Part shown: positions 52,843-62,781 of the stretch, piece by piece
Position numbering within the stretch: position 1 is the stretch's first letter
Layout: every line of letters begins with the position of its first letter
Assembly (NCBI RefSeq): GCF_900106995.1
Contig: NZ_FNOK01000045.1
Coordinates: 1 to 64,000, forward strand
Source: Saccharopolyspora shandongensis
GTDB taxonomy: Bacteria > Actinomycetota > Actinomycetes > Mycobacteriales > Pseudonocardiaceae
DNA length: 64,000 nucleotides
Reading direction: 5' to 3'
Notes under the pieces: model-generated
What the model was told of the DNA's origin: nothing
The model's database searches: none
Seen by the model: the letters and a program-made list of their open reading frames with translations, nothing else
Translations under genes and position numbers: made by a program

Positions 52843-55800
52843 ATGTCATCTTCCTCACGGCCCATTTCGTCCTGTACAAGGCGGCGATTGATCGCCGCGG
52901 CAGCAACGGCCGTACTGATCGCGACCGGATTCACCACGGTCCAGATGCCGGTGGCGGCGGCCGACCCGCCGACGGCCGCCAAGGCCGCAGCCCCCTACAA
53001 GCAGACCGTCACTCTGATCACCGGCGACGTGGTCACCGTCACCACTTCCGGCGACGGCGCGGAGACGGTTGACGTCGACCGGCCGGACGACGCTACCGGC
53101 GGCGTGCACGTCCAGGAGAGCGGCGGCGATCTGTACGTCCTGCCAGACGAGGCGATGCCGTTGCTGGCCGCCGACGAACTGGACCGACGGCTGTTCAACG
53201 TCACCGACCTCATCGAGATGGGGTATGACGACGCGAAGGCCCCGAGTGTGCCACTGATCAGCACCTACGCACCGGTCCGGACCGCCGAGCCGGTCACGCC
53301 GAAGGGTGCGAAGCTGGTCCGCGACCTGCGCGGGGTCGGTGCCGCAGCGCTGGCGGTGGACAAGAAGCAGACCCGCGCCTTCTGGACCAGCGTCGCGCCG
53401 GTCGCCACCGGCTCCAAGCCGGCGCTCGGCAGCGGAATCGCGAAGCTCTGGCTGGACGGCCGGGTCACCGCCAACCTCAAGGAGAGCGTGCCGCAGATCG
53501 GCGCGCCGGAGGCGTGGGCCGCCGGCTACGACGGCAGCGGTGTCAAGGTCGCGGTGCTGGACACCGGGATCGACGCCAGCCACCCTGACCTGGTCAACCA
53601 GATCGACGACAAGGTCAGTTTCGCGCCGGACGAGGACACCTCCGACGTCAATGGGCACGGCACCCACGTGGCCTCGACGATCGTGGGCACCGGCGCGGCC
53701 TCCGACGGCACGTACAAGGGTGTCGCGCCCGGCGCGGATCTCATCGTCGGCAAGGTCCTCAGCAACGACGGTTTCGGCCAGGACTCCTGGGTGCTCGCAG
53801 GCATGCAGTGGGCAGCCGAATCCGGGGCGGACGTGGTCAGCATGAGCCTGAGCGACCCGACGCTCTCCGACGGGACCGACCCGATGGCGGTCGCGGTGGA
53901 CACGCTGTCCGCGCAGTACGGCACGCTGTTCGTCATCGCCTCCGGCAACGCCGGGCCGCAGAGCATCGGCACGCCCAGCTCGGCCGCCAGCGCGCTGACT
54001 GTCGGCGCGGTCGACAAGCAGGACCGGTTGGCGGGCTTCTCCAGCACCGGTCCGCTGGTGCGCAGCGGCGCGCTCAAGCCGGACATCACCGCCCCCGGCG
54101 TCGACATCACCGCCGCCCGCTCGCAGCAGATGACCACCGGCACCGGCCCGTACCGGACCATCAGCGGCACCTCGATGGCCACCCCGCACGTGTCGGGCGC
54201 AGCAGCGATCCTGGCCCAGCGGCACCCGGACTGGTCCGGCGCGCAGCTCAAGGAAGCGCTTATGAGCAGTGCGAAGGGTCTGGACGCCAGCTACACGGCG
54301 TACGCGGTGGGCACCGGCCGGGTCGACGTCGCCGCCGCCGTACGCGAGAACGTCCGGGCGACCGGCTCGGTCTTCTTCGGCAACTTCGACTGGCCGCACG
54401 AGCCCACCGACGCCCCGGTGACCAAGCCGGTGACGTTCACCAACTCGGGCAGCGACGCCGTGACCCTGAACCTCGCCACCACCGGTTCGGGCCCGTTCTC
54501 GCTGGGCGCCGACTCCGTGACGGTGCCCGCCGGCGGGAGCGTCGACGTTCCCGTCACCGGTGATCCGACCAAGCCCGGCACCGGCCAGTTCACCGGCTAC
54601 CTCGTCGGCACCGACGCCGCCACGGGTAAGGCGGTCACGCGTACCTCGCTCGGTTTACTCAAGGAGGACGAGCGCTTCGACCTGAAGATCAGGCTCATCG
54701 GCCGGGACGGCAAGCCCGCCACCTCGACGGTCGTGGTCAAGAAGGACGATGGGTCCGACCCGTTCATCTACACCATCACCGGTGAGATGACGCTGCGGAT
54801 GCCGCCGGGCACCTACACCGTCGATTCGTCGCTGGACGTCCCGGGCGAGCGGCCCGACTCGCTCGGCCGCGCCCTGCTGGTGGCCCCGGAGACCGTCCTC
54901 GCCAACTCCGGAGCCGAAGTGGTGCTGGACGCGAGCAAGGCGCGCTTGCTGGACACCACCGCCCCGCAGCGGAGCGAGGACCGGCAGCGCAAGCTCGACT
55001 ACACAGTCAATTTCGCCAACGGCGACAGCTACCGCAACGGGTTCATCGTGCCGGTGAAGTACGACGACCTCTACGTCACCCCGACCAAGCAGCTCAGCCA
55101 CGGATCGTTCACGATGGTCACCCGGTGGCGCAAGGGCGAGCCGCACCTGAGCGTGGACGTCCCCGGCCTGCCGCCCGTGGACGTCACGGTCCAGCCGGGC
55201 AGCACATTCGCCGCCGGCAACGACACCCTGCCTGCGGTCTACGCGGGCACCGGTGCAGCCGACGAGTACGCCACGCTCGACGCGAAGGGCAAGGCCGCGG
55301 TGGTCACCCGCAGCGATGCGGTCAGCGCCCAGGATCGTGCCGCCGCCGCCGTGGCCGCCGGGGCGAAGCTCCTGCTGGTGGTCAACGACGGCGTCGGCGT
55401 GCTCAACGAGTCCGTTGGCCAGTCGCCGATCCCCGTCGCCACCGTGCACCGCGACGCCGGAGCGCAACTGATCGACCTGGCCAAGACCGGCACGCTGAAG
55501 CTGATCACCAACCAGGTCCCGTACGCGGGCTACGTCTACGACCTGACCCGCGACTACACCGGCCAGGTACCGGACAAGGCGCTCATGTACCACCCGAGCC
55601 AGCAGGATCTCGCCCGGATCGACGCGGGCTACAACAACATCACGAAGCCGATGGAGGGCGGCGGCTACCGCTTCGACCTGACCTTCGTCCCGTCGATCGG
55701 CTTCTCGGAACGGGAGTGGCACCCCGGCACCCGCACCGAGTGGGTCACCCCGGATCAGGTCTGGAGCGAGTCGCACGTTCAGGGCACCTGGACGGACGTG

Positions 55801-56541
55801 GCCAACCGCTACGCGTACGCCAAGGGCACCACCACCCGGCTGGACTGGTTCGCCCCCGCGATCCGGCCGGCGTTCAACCGGGCGTTCGCGGTGCAGAACA
55901 GCCGCTGGGGCGACTTCATGACCATCAACGTGCAGGCGTGGAGCCCGTCGGCCGACGAGCTGGAGCACGGCGGATACCTGGACTACGGTTCGGTGCCGGT
56001 CAACATGAAGCTCTACCAGGGCGACCAGCTGCTGTACGAGAAGAAGAACTCGTCCGACCTGCAGTGGAAGTCGGTGCCGACTGGGACGCTGCCCTACCAC
56101 CTGGTGCTGGACGCGTCCCGCCCGGCCGAACAGTGGCGGCTGTCGACCCGTACGCACACCGAGTGGGACTTCGTCTCCAGCACCAACGATGCGGACTTCT
56201 TCGAGCCGTTCGCGCTGCTGCAGATGGAGTACCGTCTCGACACCGACCTGCACGGTGACGTGAAGGCGGGCACCACCGAGGAAATCCGCGTCAAGCCGAT
56301 TCCCCAGGCCGGCGGCGGCCCCAGCACCGGCAACGTCACCTCAACGACGCTGGAGGTGTCGTACGACGACGGCGCCACCTGGCAGCAGGTGACCTTGAAC
56401 AAGGGCGCCGACGACTGGTGGAACGGCGAGCTAAAGCTGGCGAAGCAGCCGGGCGGCTTCGTGTCGGTCCGAGCCACCGGTACGACCGACGCCGGCTTCA
56501 GCATCAATCAGGAGATCATCCGGGCCTACGGCCTTCGATGA
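52843..56541 (+). CDS. Large secreted subtilisin-like serine protease (S8)
   Basis: A 1232-aa protein. A Sec signal (RRRLIAAAATAVLIATGFTT) and a propeptide (KQTVTLITGDVVTVTTSGDG) precede an S8 catalytic domain at about 215-500. Its triad is Asp240 (VAVLDTGIDASHPDLV), His272 (GHGTHVASTI) and Ser444 (SGTSMATPHVSG), with oxyanion Asn in IASGNAGP. The C-terminal ~700 residues include a beta-sandwich (VTKPVTFTNSGSDAVTLNLA) and a PA-like domain near 800-880 (GKAAVVTRSDAVSAQDRAAA). It acts outside the cell. The regulator gene starting 135 bp downstream in the same direction is a recurrent neighbour of such proteases in actinomycetes. Confidence 0.92.
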   Translation: MSSSSRPISSCTRRRLIAAAATAVLIATGFTTVQMPVAAADPPTAAKAAAPYKQTVTLITGDVVTVTTSGDGAETVDVDRPDDATGGVHVQESGGDLYVLPDEAMPLLAADELDRRLFNVTDLIEMGYDDAKAPSVPLISTYAPVRTAEPVTPKGAKLVRDLRGVGAAALAVDKKQTRAFWTSVAPVATGSKPALGSGIAKLWLDGRVTANLKESVPQIGAPEAWAAGYDGSGVKVAVLDTGIDASHPDLVNQIDDKVSFAPDEDTSDVNGHGTHVASTIVGTGAASDGTYKGVAPGADLIVGKVLSNDGFGQDSWVLAGMQWAAESGADVVSMSLSDPTLSDGTDPMAVAVDTLSAQYGTLFVIASGNAGPQSIGTPSSAASALTVGAVDKQDRLAGFSSTGPLVRSGALKPDITAPGVDITAARSQQMTTGTGPYRTISGTSMATPHVSGAAAILAQRHPDWSGAQLKEALMSSAKGLDASYTAYAVGTGRVDVAAAVRENVRATGSVFFGNFDWPHEPTDAPVTKPVTFTNSGSDAVTLNLATTGSGPFSLGADSVTVPAGGSVDVPVTGDPTKPGTGQFTGYLVGTDAATGKAVTRTSLGLLKEDERFDLKIRLIGRDGKPATSTVVVKKDDGSDPFIYTITGEMTLRMPPGTYTVDSSLDVPGERPDSLGRALLVAPETVLANSGAEVVLDASKARLLDTTAPQRSEDRQRKLDYTVNFANGDSYRNGFIVPVKYDDLYVTPTKQLSHGSFTMVTRWRKGEPHLSVDVPGLPPVDVTVQPGSTFAAGNDTLPAVYAGTGAADEYATLDAKGKAAVVTRSDAVSAQDRAAAAVAAGAKLLLVVNDGVGVLNESVGQSPIPVATVHRDAGAQLIDLAKTGTLKLITNQVPYAGYVYDLTRDYTGQVPDKALMYHPSQQDLARIDAGYNNITKPMEGGGYRFDLTFVPSIGFSEREWHPGTRTEWVTPDQVWSESHVQGTWTDVANRYAYAKGTTTRLDWFAPAIRPAFNRAFAVQNSRWGDFMTINVQAWSPSADELEHGGYLDYGSVPVNMKLYQGDQLLYEKKNSSDLQWKSVPTGTLPYHLVLDASRPAEQWRLSTRTHTEWDFVSSTNDADFFEPFALLQMEYRLDTDLHGDVKAGTTEEIRVKPIPQAGGGPSTGNVTSTTLEVSYDDGATWQQVTLNKGADDWWNGELKLAKQPGGFVSVRATGTTDAGFSINQEIIRAYGLR

Positions 56542-56675
56542 GACCGTTCGAAGGGCCCCGGGGCGGCGACGTTCCGGGGCCTGTCTCGTCTGACCTCCCG
56601 CCATTTGGGGCTGGGCAAGATCCATCGCCGCGCATAGTCTCCCCGCAGCGACGGGTGGAGGGAAGGCGGCCGCCG

Positions 56676-57662
56676 ATGCTGGGCGCGTTGGGCCTGAGCC
56701 CCGAAGACGAAGCGGTCTACGGCGTGCTCGCTGGACGTGCCGAGGCGAACTCGGCAGAGCTGGCAGACGCCCTGCACCTGCCCGTACCGGTGGTCGAGGC
56801 GGCGCTGTCGCATCTGTTGGCGTGCGGTCTGGTGAAGTCCACCCCCGACGGCGAATTCACCGCGGCGCCGCCCGCGGTCGCGCTCGGGGCGTTGATCAGT
56901 GAACGGCGGGCGGCCCTGCGGAGCGCCGAGCTGGCGCTCGTCGAGCTCGCCGAGGAGCATCGCAAGGCGACGGCGGGCCGCACCATCAGCGAGCTGATCG
57001 AGGTGGTCACCGGCGTCGAGGCGGTCCGGCACCGGTTCGCACAGGTGCAGCACGCCGCCCGCACAGAGGTTCGCAGCTTCGTCACCGCGCCTGTCGTTGT
57101 CGTACCCATAGGTTCCAATTCGGCCGAGTCGCAGCTGGTGGCCCAAGGCGTGCGCTACCGGGTCGTGATCGAACGGGCGGTGCTCGCCGAACCCGGCGCA
57201 GTCGACGAGGCCATCGAGTCACTGCGCAAGGGCGTCGAGGTGCGGGTGGTCGAGTCGCTACCGATCAAGCTCATGCTGGCCGACACCGAGCTGGGCCTGG
57301 TGCCACTGACCGTCGCGCCTGGGGACGAGCCCGGTGCGGTGCTGCTGCACCGCGCCGGGCTGCTCACTGCGATGGACGCACTGTTCGAGATCGTATGGCG
57401 GTACGCCCATCCGCTCAACGTTTCCACATTCGGCGAGCTGACCGCCGAGGAAACTCACGGTGGAGACGCGGACGCCCCGACCGGGCTGGACCGAAGGATC
57501 CTGGCTCTGCTGTTGGCCGGGCTCACGGATCACGCGGTCGCCGCCCAGCTCGACCTCTCCCTGCGAACCCTGCAACGCCGCCTACGACATCTGATGGATC
57601 TCGCCGGGGTCGACACCCGGATGCAGCTGGGCTGGCACGCGGCACGCCACGACTGGGCCTGA
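56676..57662 (+). CDS. TrmB / LuxR-type transcription regulator
   Basis: A 328-aa protein from ATG 56676 (GGGAAGG upstream). Residues 1-65 form a TrmB winged helix (LGLSPEDEAVYGVLAGRAEA, ADALHLPVPVVEAALSHLLA). The middle is the PLD-like TrmB effector domain (VRYRVVIERAVLAEPGAVDE, VEVRVVESLPIKLMLADTEL). Residues about 265-325 are a LuxR helix-turn-helix (DRRILALLLAGLTDHAVAAQ, LDLSLRTLQRRLRHLMDLAG). It is full length. It probably controls the adjacent protease or acts on a wider regulon; no operator is evident. Confidence 0.85.
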   Translation: MLGALGLSPEDEAVYGVLAGRAEANSAELADALHLPVPVVEAALSHLLACGLVKSTPDGEFTAAPPAVALGALISERRAALRSAELALVELAEEHRKATAGRTISELIEVVTGVEAVRHRFAQVQHAARTEVRSFVTAPVVVVPIGSNSAESQLVAQGVRYRVVIERAVLAEPGAVDEAIESLRKGVEVRVVESLPIKLMLADTELGLVPLTVAPGDEPGAVLLHRAGLLTAMDALFEIVWRYAHPLNVSTFGELTAEETHGGDADAPTGLDRRILALLLAGLTDHAVAAQLDLSLRTLQRRLRHLMDLAGVDTRMQLGWHAARHDWA

Positions 57663-57716
57663 TCGAAGGGCACGCCAGCCTGCAGTACTAGGGCTGGGGC
57701 GAGTGGGGATTGGGGG

Positions 57717-60700
57717 TCAGCGAGCGGGCCAGGGGCGGGCGTCTCGCAGCAGTCCGAGCATCCCGGAGACGAGCCGCATCTGCTCGACCGTCCGGATGTC
57801 CGCTTCCAGCAGCCGCGGGCTGCACACCAGCACCGCCACCGACTGCGCTCGCGACAGTGCCACGTTCAACCGGTTGCGGGACAACAGGAAATCCAGTCCG
57901 CGGGGCAGGTCGATCGCTGACGAGGACGTCATCGTCGTCACCACCACCGGGGCTTCCTGGCCTTGGAACCGGTCCACCGTGCCGACGCGCACGTCGCCGA
58001 AACCGGCGTCGGCCAGTGCGTGCGTGACCGTCCGCGCCTGCAGGTTGTACGGCGCCACCACGAGGAAATCCGCGTCCGTCAGCGGACGGCCCTGCCACGT
58101 GCGCCCGTGCAAGTCCGCGATCACCGACACGACCTGCGCCGCTTCCTCGATCGACCGCGTGGTGTTCCCGCGGTGCTCCACCGACGCGAGGTACAGCCCG
58201 GAGGCGAAGCCGTCGACCGAACGGTCCGCGGACGGGTGCGAGTGCAGCAAACCCGCGTACGACAACCGGGAAACCGGCGCGCACACGGCCGGATGCATGC
58301 GTCGTGTCTGGTCCAGGAAGTAGCCCAGCTCGGTCGGCATGATGTCCGCATCGCCGATCAGGTGCCCCAACGCCGACGCCTCCGCGCCCGCCGGGTGCGT
58401 GCCCTGCACGACCTGCGGCAGCTGCTGCGGATCGCCCAGCAGCACCACGTTCTTCGCGCACATCGACACGGCCAGCGCGTCCGCGAGCGCGAACTGCCCG
58501 GCCTCGTCGATCACCAGTACGTCGAACGGTTCCTCGCGCACGGCGGCGTTCGCGAATGTCCACGCGGTGCCGCCGACGAGGTGCCCGTCGTTGTGCTCGT
58601 CGCGCCATTTCGCCAACGCGTTGTTCGTCTTCGGCTGTTCCCACGGCAGCGCGGGATCAGGCGTCCGACGCGGCCGTTTCGCGCACGCCATCGACGGCGC
58701 GTTGCCGAGCGCGGCGGACAGCACGTTCTCCACGGCCTTGTGGCTGTTGGACGTCACACCGACCGTCCGCCCGGACCGCACGAGGTGCGCGATCAGCTTG
58801 CCCGCCAAGTACGTCTTCCCCGCCCCGGGCGGGCCCTGCACCGCGAGCACCGACCCGTCGAGCGCGTCGACCGCCTCGATCACGGTGGCCACCGAGTCCT
58901 CGCCGGGCGCGGGCAGCGCACCGCCGCGCAACCGCGGGATCCGGCGCAGCAGGTCCACGCCCGGATGCGCGGGCAGCTCCGGGAGCGTTTCCCCGACCAG
59001 CCGGGCCAGGCCGGCCACGGCCTCGTCCTTCGGCGCGGGCCGCACCGGGCCGCCCGGCAGGACCGCGACCGGTCGCTCGTCCGACGTGCTGTCCGGCGCG
59101 CTGCTCTCCTCCAGCGTCAGCTCGACCGCCGACGCCGCCACGACCTTCGCGTCCCGCGCATCGGCGCTGTACCGCAGCCGCACGCCGTCCCCGACCGCGA
59201 ACGGATGCGGCCGGTCCGGGTCGCACGTCACCACGAGCGTGCGCTTGGCCGTGCGCAGCCGTCCCGACGGCGGCGCCCACTCCTCCGCGGACACCGACAC
59301 CGGCACAGCGCAGGTCGTGTCCACCTCGAGGTCGCCGACCGGTGCGGCGAGCTGCCGGAAGAACTCCCACCACGCCGGGTTCGTCTCGCGCCGGTGGTAG
59401 CCGACGGAGGCGGCGAGCAGCGCGCGAGCGTGGTCGTCCGGGGTGAAGTCGGCGGGATCGTCGGGCAGGCCGTCGAGCAGCGGGTCGACCAGCGCCGCCA
59501 GCGCGGCCGCGCGTTCGGCCCGGCGCAGCGCGGCCTCTTCCTCCTCCGTCTGCCGCAGCAGGGCGTCCACTTCGGACTCCGGTGCTGGGGTTGCGAGCTC
59601 GATGCCCGCTTCCTCTCGGACGCGGTGCAGGAATTCCAGCAGCCGCAACGTGGACACGCAGTCGTACTCGTTGTAGTCGGCGATGCCGCGCAGCACCTCG
59701 TCGGCCTCTTCGATGTCGCCGGCCTTGGCGAGCGTCAGGTAGTCCTCGTACGCCTCGATGCTCGACGCGGCCGTCTTCACGTCGCCGTCGCGGGCTTCCG
59801 GCATGTACAACGGTTCGAGGTACTTGATCGAGTACGATCGCTGGCCGACGCGCAAAGCCTTGCGCACCACGGCATACAGGTCGACCATCCGGCCGCTGCG
59901 CAGCAGTTCGTCCACGGCCTCCTCGCGCGTTCCGTGCACTGCGGCGAGCCGCTTGACGGCCGTGACCTCGTACGGCGCGTAGTGGAAGATGTGCGCGTCC
60001 GGATCGTCGGTCAGCCGGGCGGTGGCGAAGTCGACGAACTCCTCGAAGGCACGCTTCTCCTGCCGACGCGTATGCGCCCAAAACGGTGTGAAGCGCGCGT
60101 CGGGCGTGACGGCGCCGAACAGGTACTCCAGCCCGGCACCGCCGAGCGCATACGGGTCGCCTTCCATGTCGAAGAAGATGTCGCCCGGGCTCGGTGGCGG
60201 CAGCTCGGCCAGCGCCGACGGGTCGATGACCTCATACGCCAGTTTTCCGGTTTCGTCCTGCCGCACCTGGATCGCGGCCTGCGCGCGCAAGGTCGCGAAC
60301 GTGCCCGCCGACATGTCACGCGGCCGGTCCGACGGCTCGGCGGTGGCGAGCGCGTCGATCGTGCCGAGCCCGGCCGTCGCGAGCTTGCGCCGCTGTTCGC
60401 CACGCATGCCCGCTACCAGCGACAGGTCCCGGTCCGCTTCGCGCGCGGACGAGCAGTGGACAGCGAAGCCGCAGCCGGTGCAGGCGGGGCGTTCGTCGGC
60501 CCACATGCGTTCCGGCAGCCGTGGCGGCCGCGTGACGAGCCGGTCACGGAGGCGATCGAGCAGCGGCAGGAAATCGTCGACGCGCAGGCTGCGCGTGGTG
60601 CCGTCACCGAGCAGCAGGTGCATCTCCGGCCCGGCCGGCCAACCAGCGCGGCGCAACGCGTCGGCGTACGCGGTGAGCTGCACGACCGCGGATGGCTTCG

Positions 60701-61091
60701 CGTGCCGCGCGAGCTTCGTGTCGTAGACCTCGTACCGGCCTTGGTCGTCGCGGAGCAGGAAATCGGCGCGGCCGGAGAACTCACCGTCGTGGAAGACGGC
60801 CTGGTAGACCACCGGCGCCCCCGCCCGCAGCGCTTCCTCGGTGGCCTTCGCGGCGGCGACCTGGTCGGGCTCGTCGATTTCGATCACGGTCTTGCGCTCG
60901 TCACGCAGCCGTTCCAGCGTGGCTGCCTCGTGCGCGTGGCCGTGCTTGACGGCCAGCCGGTCGGGCCCGGAGCCCGGGCGCGGCGCGCCGGGCAGTCCCG
61001 CCGCCAACGCTTGCTTGAGGATGCTGCGGTGTTCGCATTCGAGCAGGTCGGCGAGGTCGGACGGGGTATGCATCGCCTGGCAGTCTGACAT
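57717..61091 (-). CDS. TM0106-type RecB-like nuclease fused to SF1 helicase
   Basis: A 1124-aa protein. The N-terminal RecB/Cas4-like nuclease (about 25-240) has the GRADFLLRD and YEVYDTKLAR motifs (Asp and the conserved Lys), followed by Cys pairs in PACTGCGFAVHC that could hold a metal cluster. An RNase H-like segment follows (DIFFDMEGDPYALGGAGLEY, VDLYAVVRKALRVGQRSYSI). The C-terminal half is a DNA2/NAM7-type SF1 helicase with Walker A VQGPPGAGKTYL, Walker B VLVIDEAGQFALADAL and the later motifs GDPQQLPQVV, VGTVDRFQGQEAPVVVTTM and LNVALSRAQ. It would process DNA ends or flaps. It is monocistronic. Membership in repair or mobile-element defence is not shown by context. Confidence 0.88.
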   Translation of the reverse strand: MSDCQAMHTPSDLADLLECEHRSILKQALAAGLPGAPRPGSGPDRLAVKHGHAHEAATLERLRDERKTVIEIDEPDQVAAAKATEEALRAGAPVVYQAVFHDGEFSGRADFLLRDDQGRYEVYDTKLARHAKPSAVVQLTAYADALRRAGWPAGPEMHLLLGDGTTRSLRVDDFLPLLDRLRDRLVTRPPRLPERMWADERPACTGCGFAVHCSSAREADRDLSLVAGMRGEQRRKLATAGLGTIDALATAEPSDRPRDMSAGTFATLRAQAAIQVRQDETGKLAYEVIDPSALAELPPPSPGDIFFDMEGDPYALGGAGLEYLFGAVTPDARFTPFWAHTRRQEKRAFEEFVDFATARLTDDPDAHIFHYAPYEVTAVKRLAAVHGTREEAVDELLRSGRMVDLYAVVRKALRVGQRSYSIKYLEPLYMPEARDGDVKTAASSIEAYEDYLTLAKAGDIEEADEVLRGIADYNEYDCVSTLRLLEFLHRVREEAGIELATPAPESEVDALLRQTEEEEAALRRAERAAALAALVDPLLDGLPDDPADFTPDDHARALLAASVGYHRRETNPAWWEFFRQLAAPVGDLEVDTTCAVPVSVSAEEWAPPSGRLRTAKRTLVVTCDPDRPHPFAVGDGVRLRYSADARDAKVVAASAVELTLEESSAPDSTSDERPVAVLPGGPVRPAPKDEAVAGLARLVGETLPELPAHPGVDLLRRIPRLRGGALPAPGEDSVATVIEAVDALDGSVLAVQGPPGAGKTYLAGKLIAHLVRSGRTVGVTSNSHKAVENVLSAALGNAPSMACAKRPRRTPDPALPWEQPKTNNALAKWRDEHNDGHLVGGTAWTFANAAVREEPFDVLVIDEAGQFALADALAVSMCAKNVVLLGDPQQLPQVVQGTHPAGAEASALGHLIGDADIMPTELGYFLDQTRRMHPAVCAPVSRLSYAGLLHSHPSADRSVDGFASGLYLASVEHRGNTTRSIEEAAQVVSVIADLHGRTWQGRPLTDADFLVVAPYNLQARTVTHALADAGFGDVRVGTVDRFQGQEAPVVVTTMTSSSAIDLPRGLDFLLSRNRLNVALSRAQSVAVLVCSPRLLEADIRTVEQMRLVSGMLGLLRDARPWPAR

Positions 61092-61509
61092 GCGCGCCTG
61101 TCCGGGTCGGCACCATGGGTGCCGACACGCCGTGGCAGTAAACCCCGGTCGTGCGGGCGGTGATGACTCCGACGGCCGCCGGGTTCGACCGGTCCACGCT
61201 CGATTTGGCCGGGTTCCTGGGTGAGGCCACCCGGGTGCGTGATGTCGAAGTCATTCTTGACGAGTCAGAAGCACCACAGCGTCGAGGGCAAGCAACGACG
61301 CGAGAGGACCTAGCCGCAGATCCGGGAAAACCCGTGGAGTAAAAGAGTGTCCGAGGACGGAGTTGCCCCATATGCCTATCCGTTCCAGCGAGGCAGAATC
61401 GACTTGTAACACGGAGCACAGTCGAACCATTCCGTCCATCGTGGACAAATCCTGGGCGGCTGCGGGTGAGTAAACCGTTTCCCTGTCTGCGGAATCGATC
61501 ATACCCCCG
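61092..61509. other. About 420 bp without a supported gene
   Basis: Short frames only, none like a known family. It lies between the helicase start and an IS110 fragment and should include the helicase promoter. Confidence 0.4.
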
Positions 61510-62003
61510 CTGATCGCCGGCTGGCCTGCCAGCTGCTGGGCCTGGACCGGGAGATCAAAAGCCTTGACAAGCAACTCACCGAACGCTTCCAAGCTCACCC
61601 CGACGCCGAACGGATCACCAGAATCGACGGCTTCGGGCCGATCCTGGGGGCCAGCTGCTGGCCGACACCGGCGGCGACCTGCTCGCCACTCTCGGCAACC
61701 CCGGCCGCCTACGCCGGCCTCGCACCGGTACCCCGCGATTCCGGCCGAGTGCGGGGCAACCTGCACCGCCCGAAGCGCTACCACCGCGGGCTGCGGCGAG
61801 TGTTCTACCTGGCCGCATTGTCGAGCATCAAACGGCCAGGCAGCCCCTCTCGTGGCTTCTACCAGCGCAAAGTAGTGAAGGAAAGGTTCACGCCCAGGCA
61901 TTGATCGCGCTTGCCCGCCGCCTGGTCGACGTCATCTGGGCGCTCCTGCGCGACGGCCGCACATTCCAGATCACACCGCCCAACCTGCCTCAAGCGGCTT
62001 GAC
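61510..62003 (+). pseudogene. IS110-family transposase, C-terminal fragment (second)
   Basis: Plus frames read LLGLDREIKSLDKQLTERFQ, ITRIDGFGPILGASC, AYAGLAPVPRDSGRVRGNLH, RPKRYHRGLRRVFYLAALSS and FYQRKVVKERFTPRH. At least two frameshifts interrupt the IS116/IS110/IS902 domain. The tail (ALIARRLVDVIWALLRDGRT type) is out of frame. The N-terminal DEDD half is absent. Confidence 0.82.
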
Positions 62004-62019
62004 ACGATCAATGAAGTTC

Positions 62020-62688
62020 CTAATGCTCCGCGATGTCGTCGATAGCCGGCGCGGAGGTCGCCGCACGCCACGGGCGTCCCAGCAGCTCTTCGGCGCCCTT
62101 GAGGTCACCGGCCGCCAGGCAGCTGCGTATCAGGGTGGAGGAGCAGGCCCGGCCGCCGTGGGCGACGAGCGGCACGGCGTCCAAGGTGAAGCCGAGCCGC
62201 CTTCCCGCGCGGCCGAGCAGGGCGGTGTCGCCACCGCCCCCTCGGCCGAAGCGGAAGTTCTCGCCCACCACCACGGCGCGAGCCCGGAGCGCGTGGCCGA
62301 GGACTCGGTCGGCGAACTCGTCGGCCGCGATGCCGGCCAGCGCCGCGGTGAACGGCAGCACGAGTACGGCGTCGATGCCGAGGCCGTGGGCGAGGCGGAC
62401 GCGTTCTTCGAGCGACGCCAACTGCATGGGCGCGCGCTCCGGGCAGGTCACCGTGAGCGGGTGCGGGTCGAAAGTGAGCAACACGGACGGCAGCTCGTGC
62501 TGGGCCGCCCGCTCGCGCACCCGCCGGACCAGCGCGGCATGACCACGGTGGAATCCGTCGAAGACGCCCATGGTCACCGCGCCGCCTTGCCAGTCGGAGG
62601 GCACGTCGCGCAGGCCCGTCCACGTAGTACCCGAGGACCGGGCTGCCGACGTGAATTCCGGGCGGCTCGGGGACGATTGTGCTGTCAC
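62020..62688 (-). CDS. Single-domain FAD synthetase (RibF N-terminal type)
   Basis: A 222-aa protein like the adenylyltransferase half of bifunctional RibF. It has VTMGVFDGFHRGHAALVRRV (HxGH-like nucleotidyl transfer motif), LLTFDPHPLTV, ERVRLAHGLGIDAVLVLPFT and VVGENFRFGRGGGGD. It ends in SSTLIRSCLAAGDLKGAEEL with GRPWRA. The riboflavin kinase domain is missing, so it should only turn FMN into FAD. It lies 94 bp downstream of the HpaB-type monooxygenase in one operon and probably supplies its cofactor. A housekeeping RibF is expected elsewhere. Confidence 0.88.
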   Translation of the reverse strand: MTAQSSPSRPEFTSAARSSGTTWTGLRDVPSDWQGGAVTMGVFDGFHRGHAALVRRVRERAAQHELPSVLLTFDPHPLTVTCPERAPMQLASLEERVRLAHGLGIDAVLVLPFTAALAGIAADEFADRVLGHALRARAVVVGENFRFGRGGGGDTALLGRAGRRLGFTLDAVPLVAHGGRACSSTLIRSCLAAGDLKGAEELLGRPWRAATSAPAIDDIAEH

Positions 62689-62746
62689 ATCCGCATCCTT
62701 GGGGTGTCGAAGTACGGGTGATGCTCATCGTGCTGCTCCGAGCTGG

Positions 62747-62773
62747 GCCGGGGCGGCACCGGACCGCCCCGGC
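62747..62773 (-). promoter_or_regulatory. 10-bp perfect hairpin between monooxygenase and FAD synthetase
   Basis: GCCGGGGCGG and CCGCCCCGGC pair around a 7-base loop just after the HpaB stop. No T tract follows on the minus strand, so it may protect or partly attenuate the message and not terminate it fully. Confidence 0.6.
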
Positions 62774-62781
62774 AGCAGCGG

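Noticed and set aside
52855-54399. Long minus-strand frame antisense to the subtilase
   Set aside because: Shadow of the high-GC coding strand; the plus strand has clear S8 motifs.
57963-61088. Plus-strand 1041-codon open frame antisense to the helicase
   Set aside because: It mirrors the codon bias of the intact minus-strand helicase gene, and its translation is Arg/His-rich with no domain.
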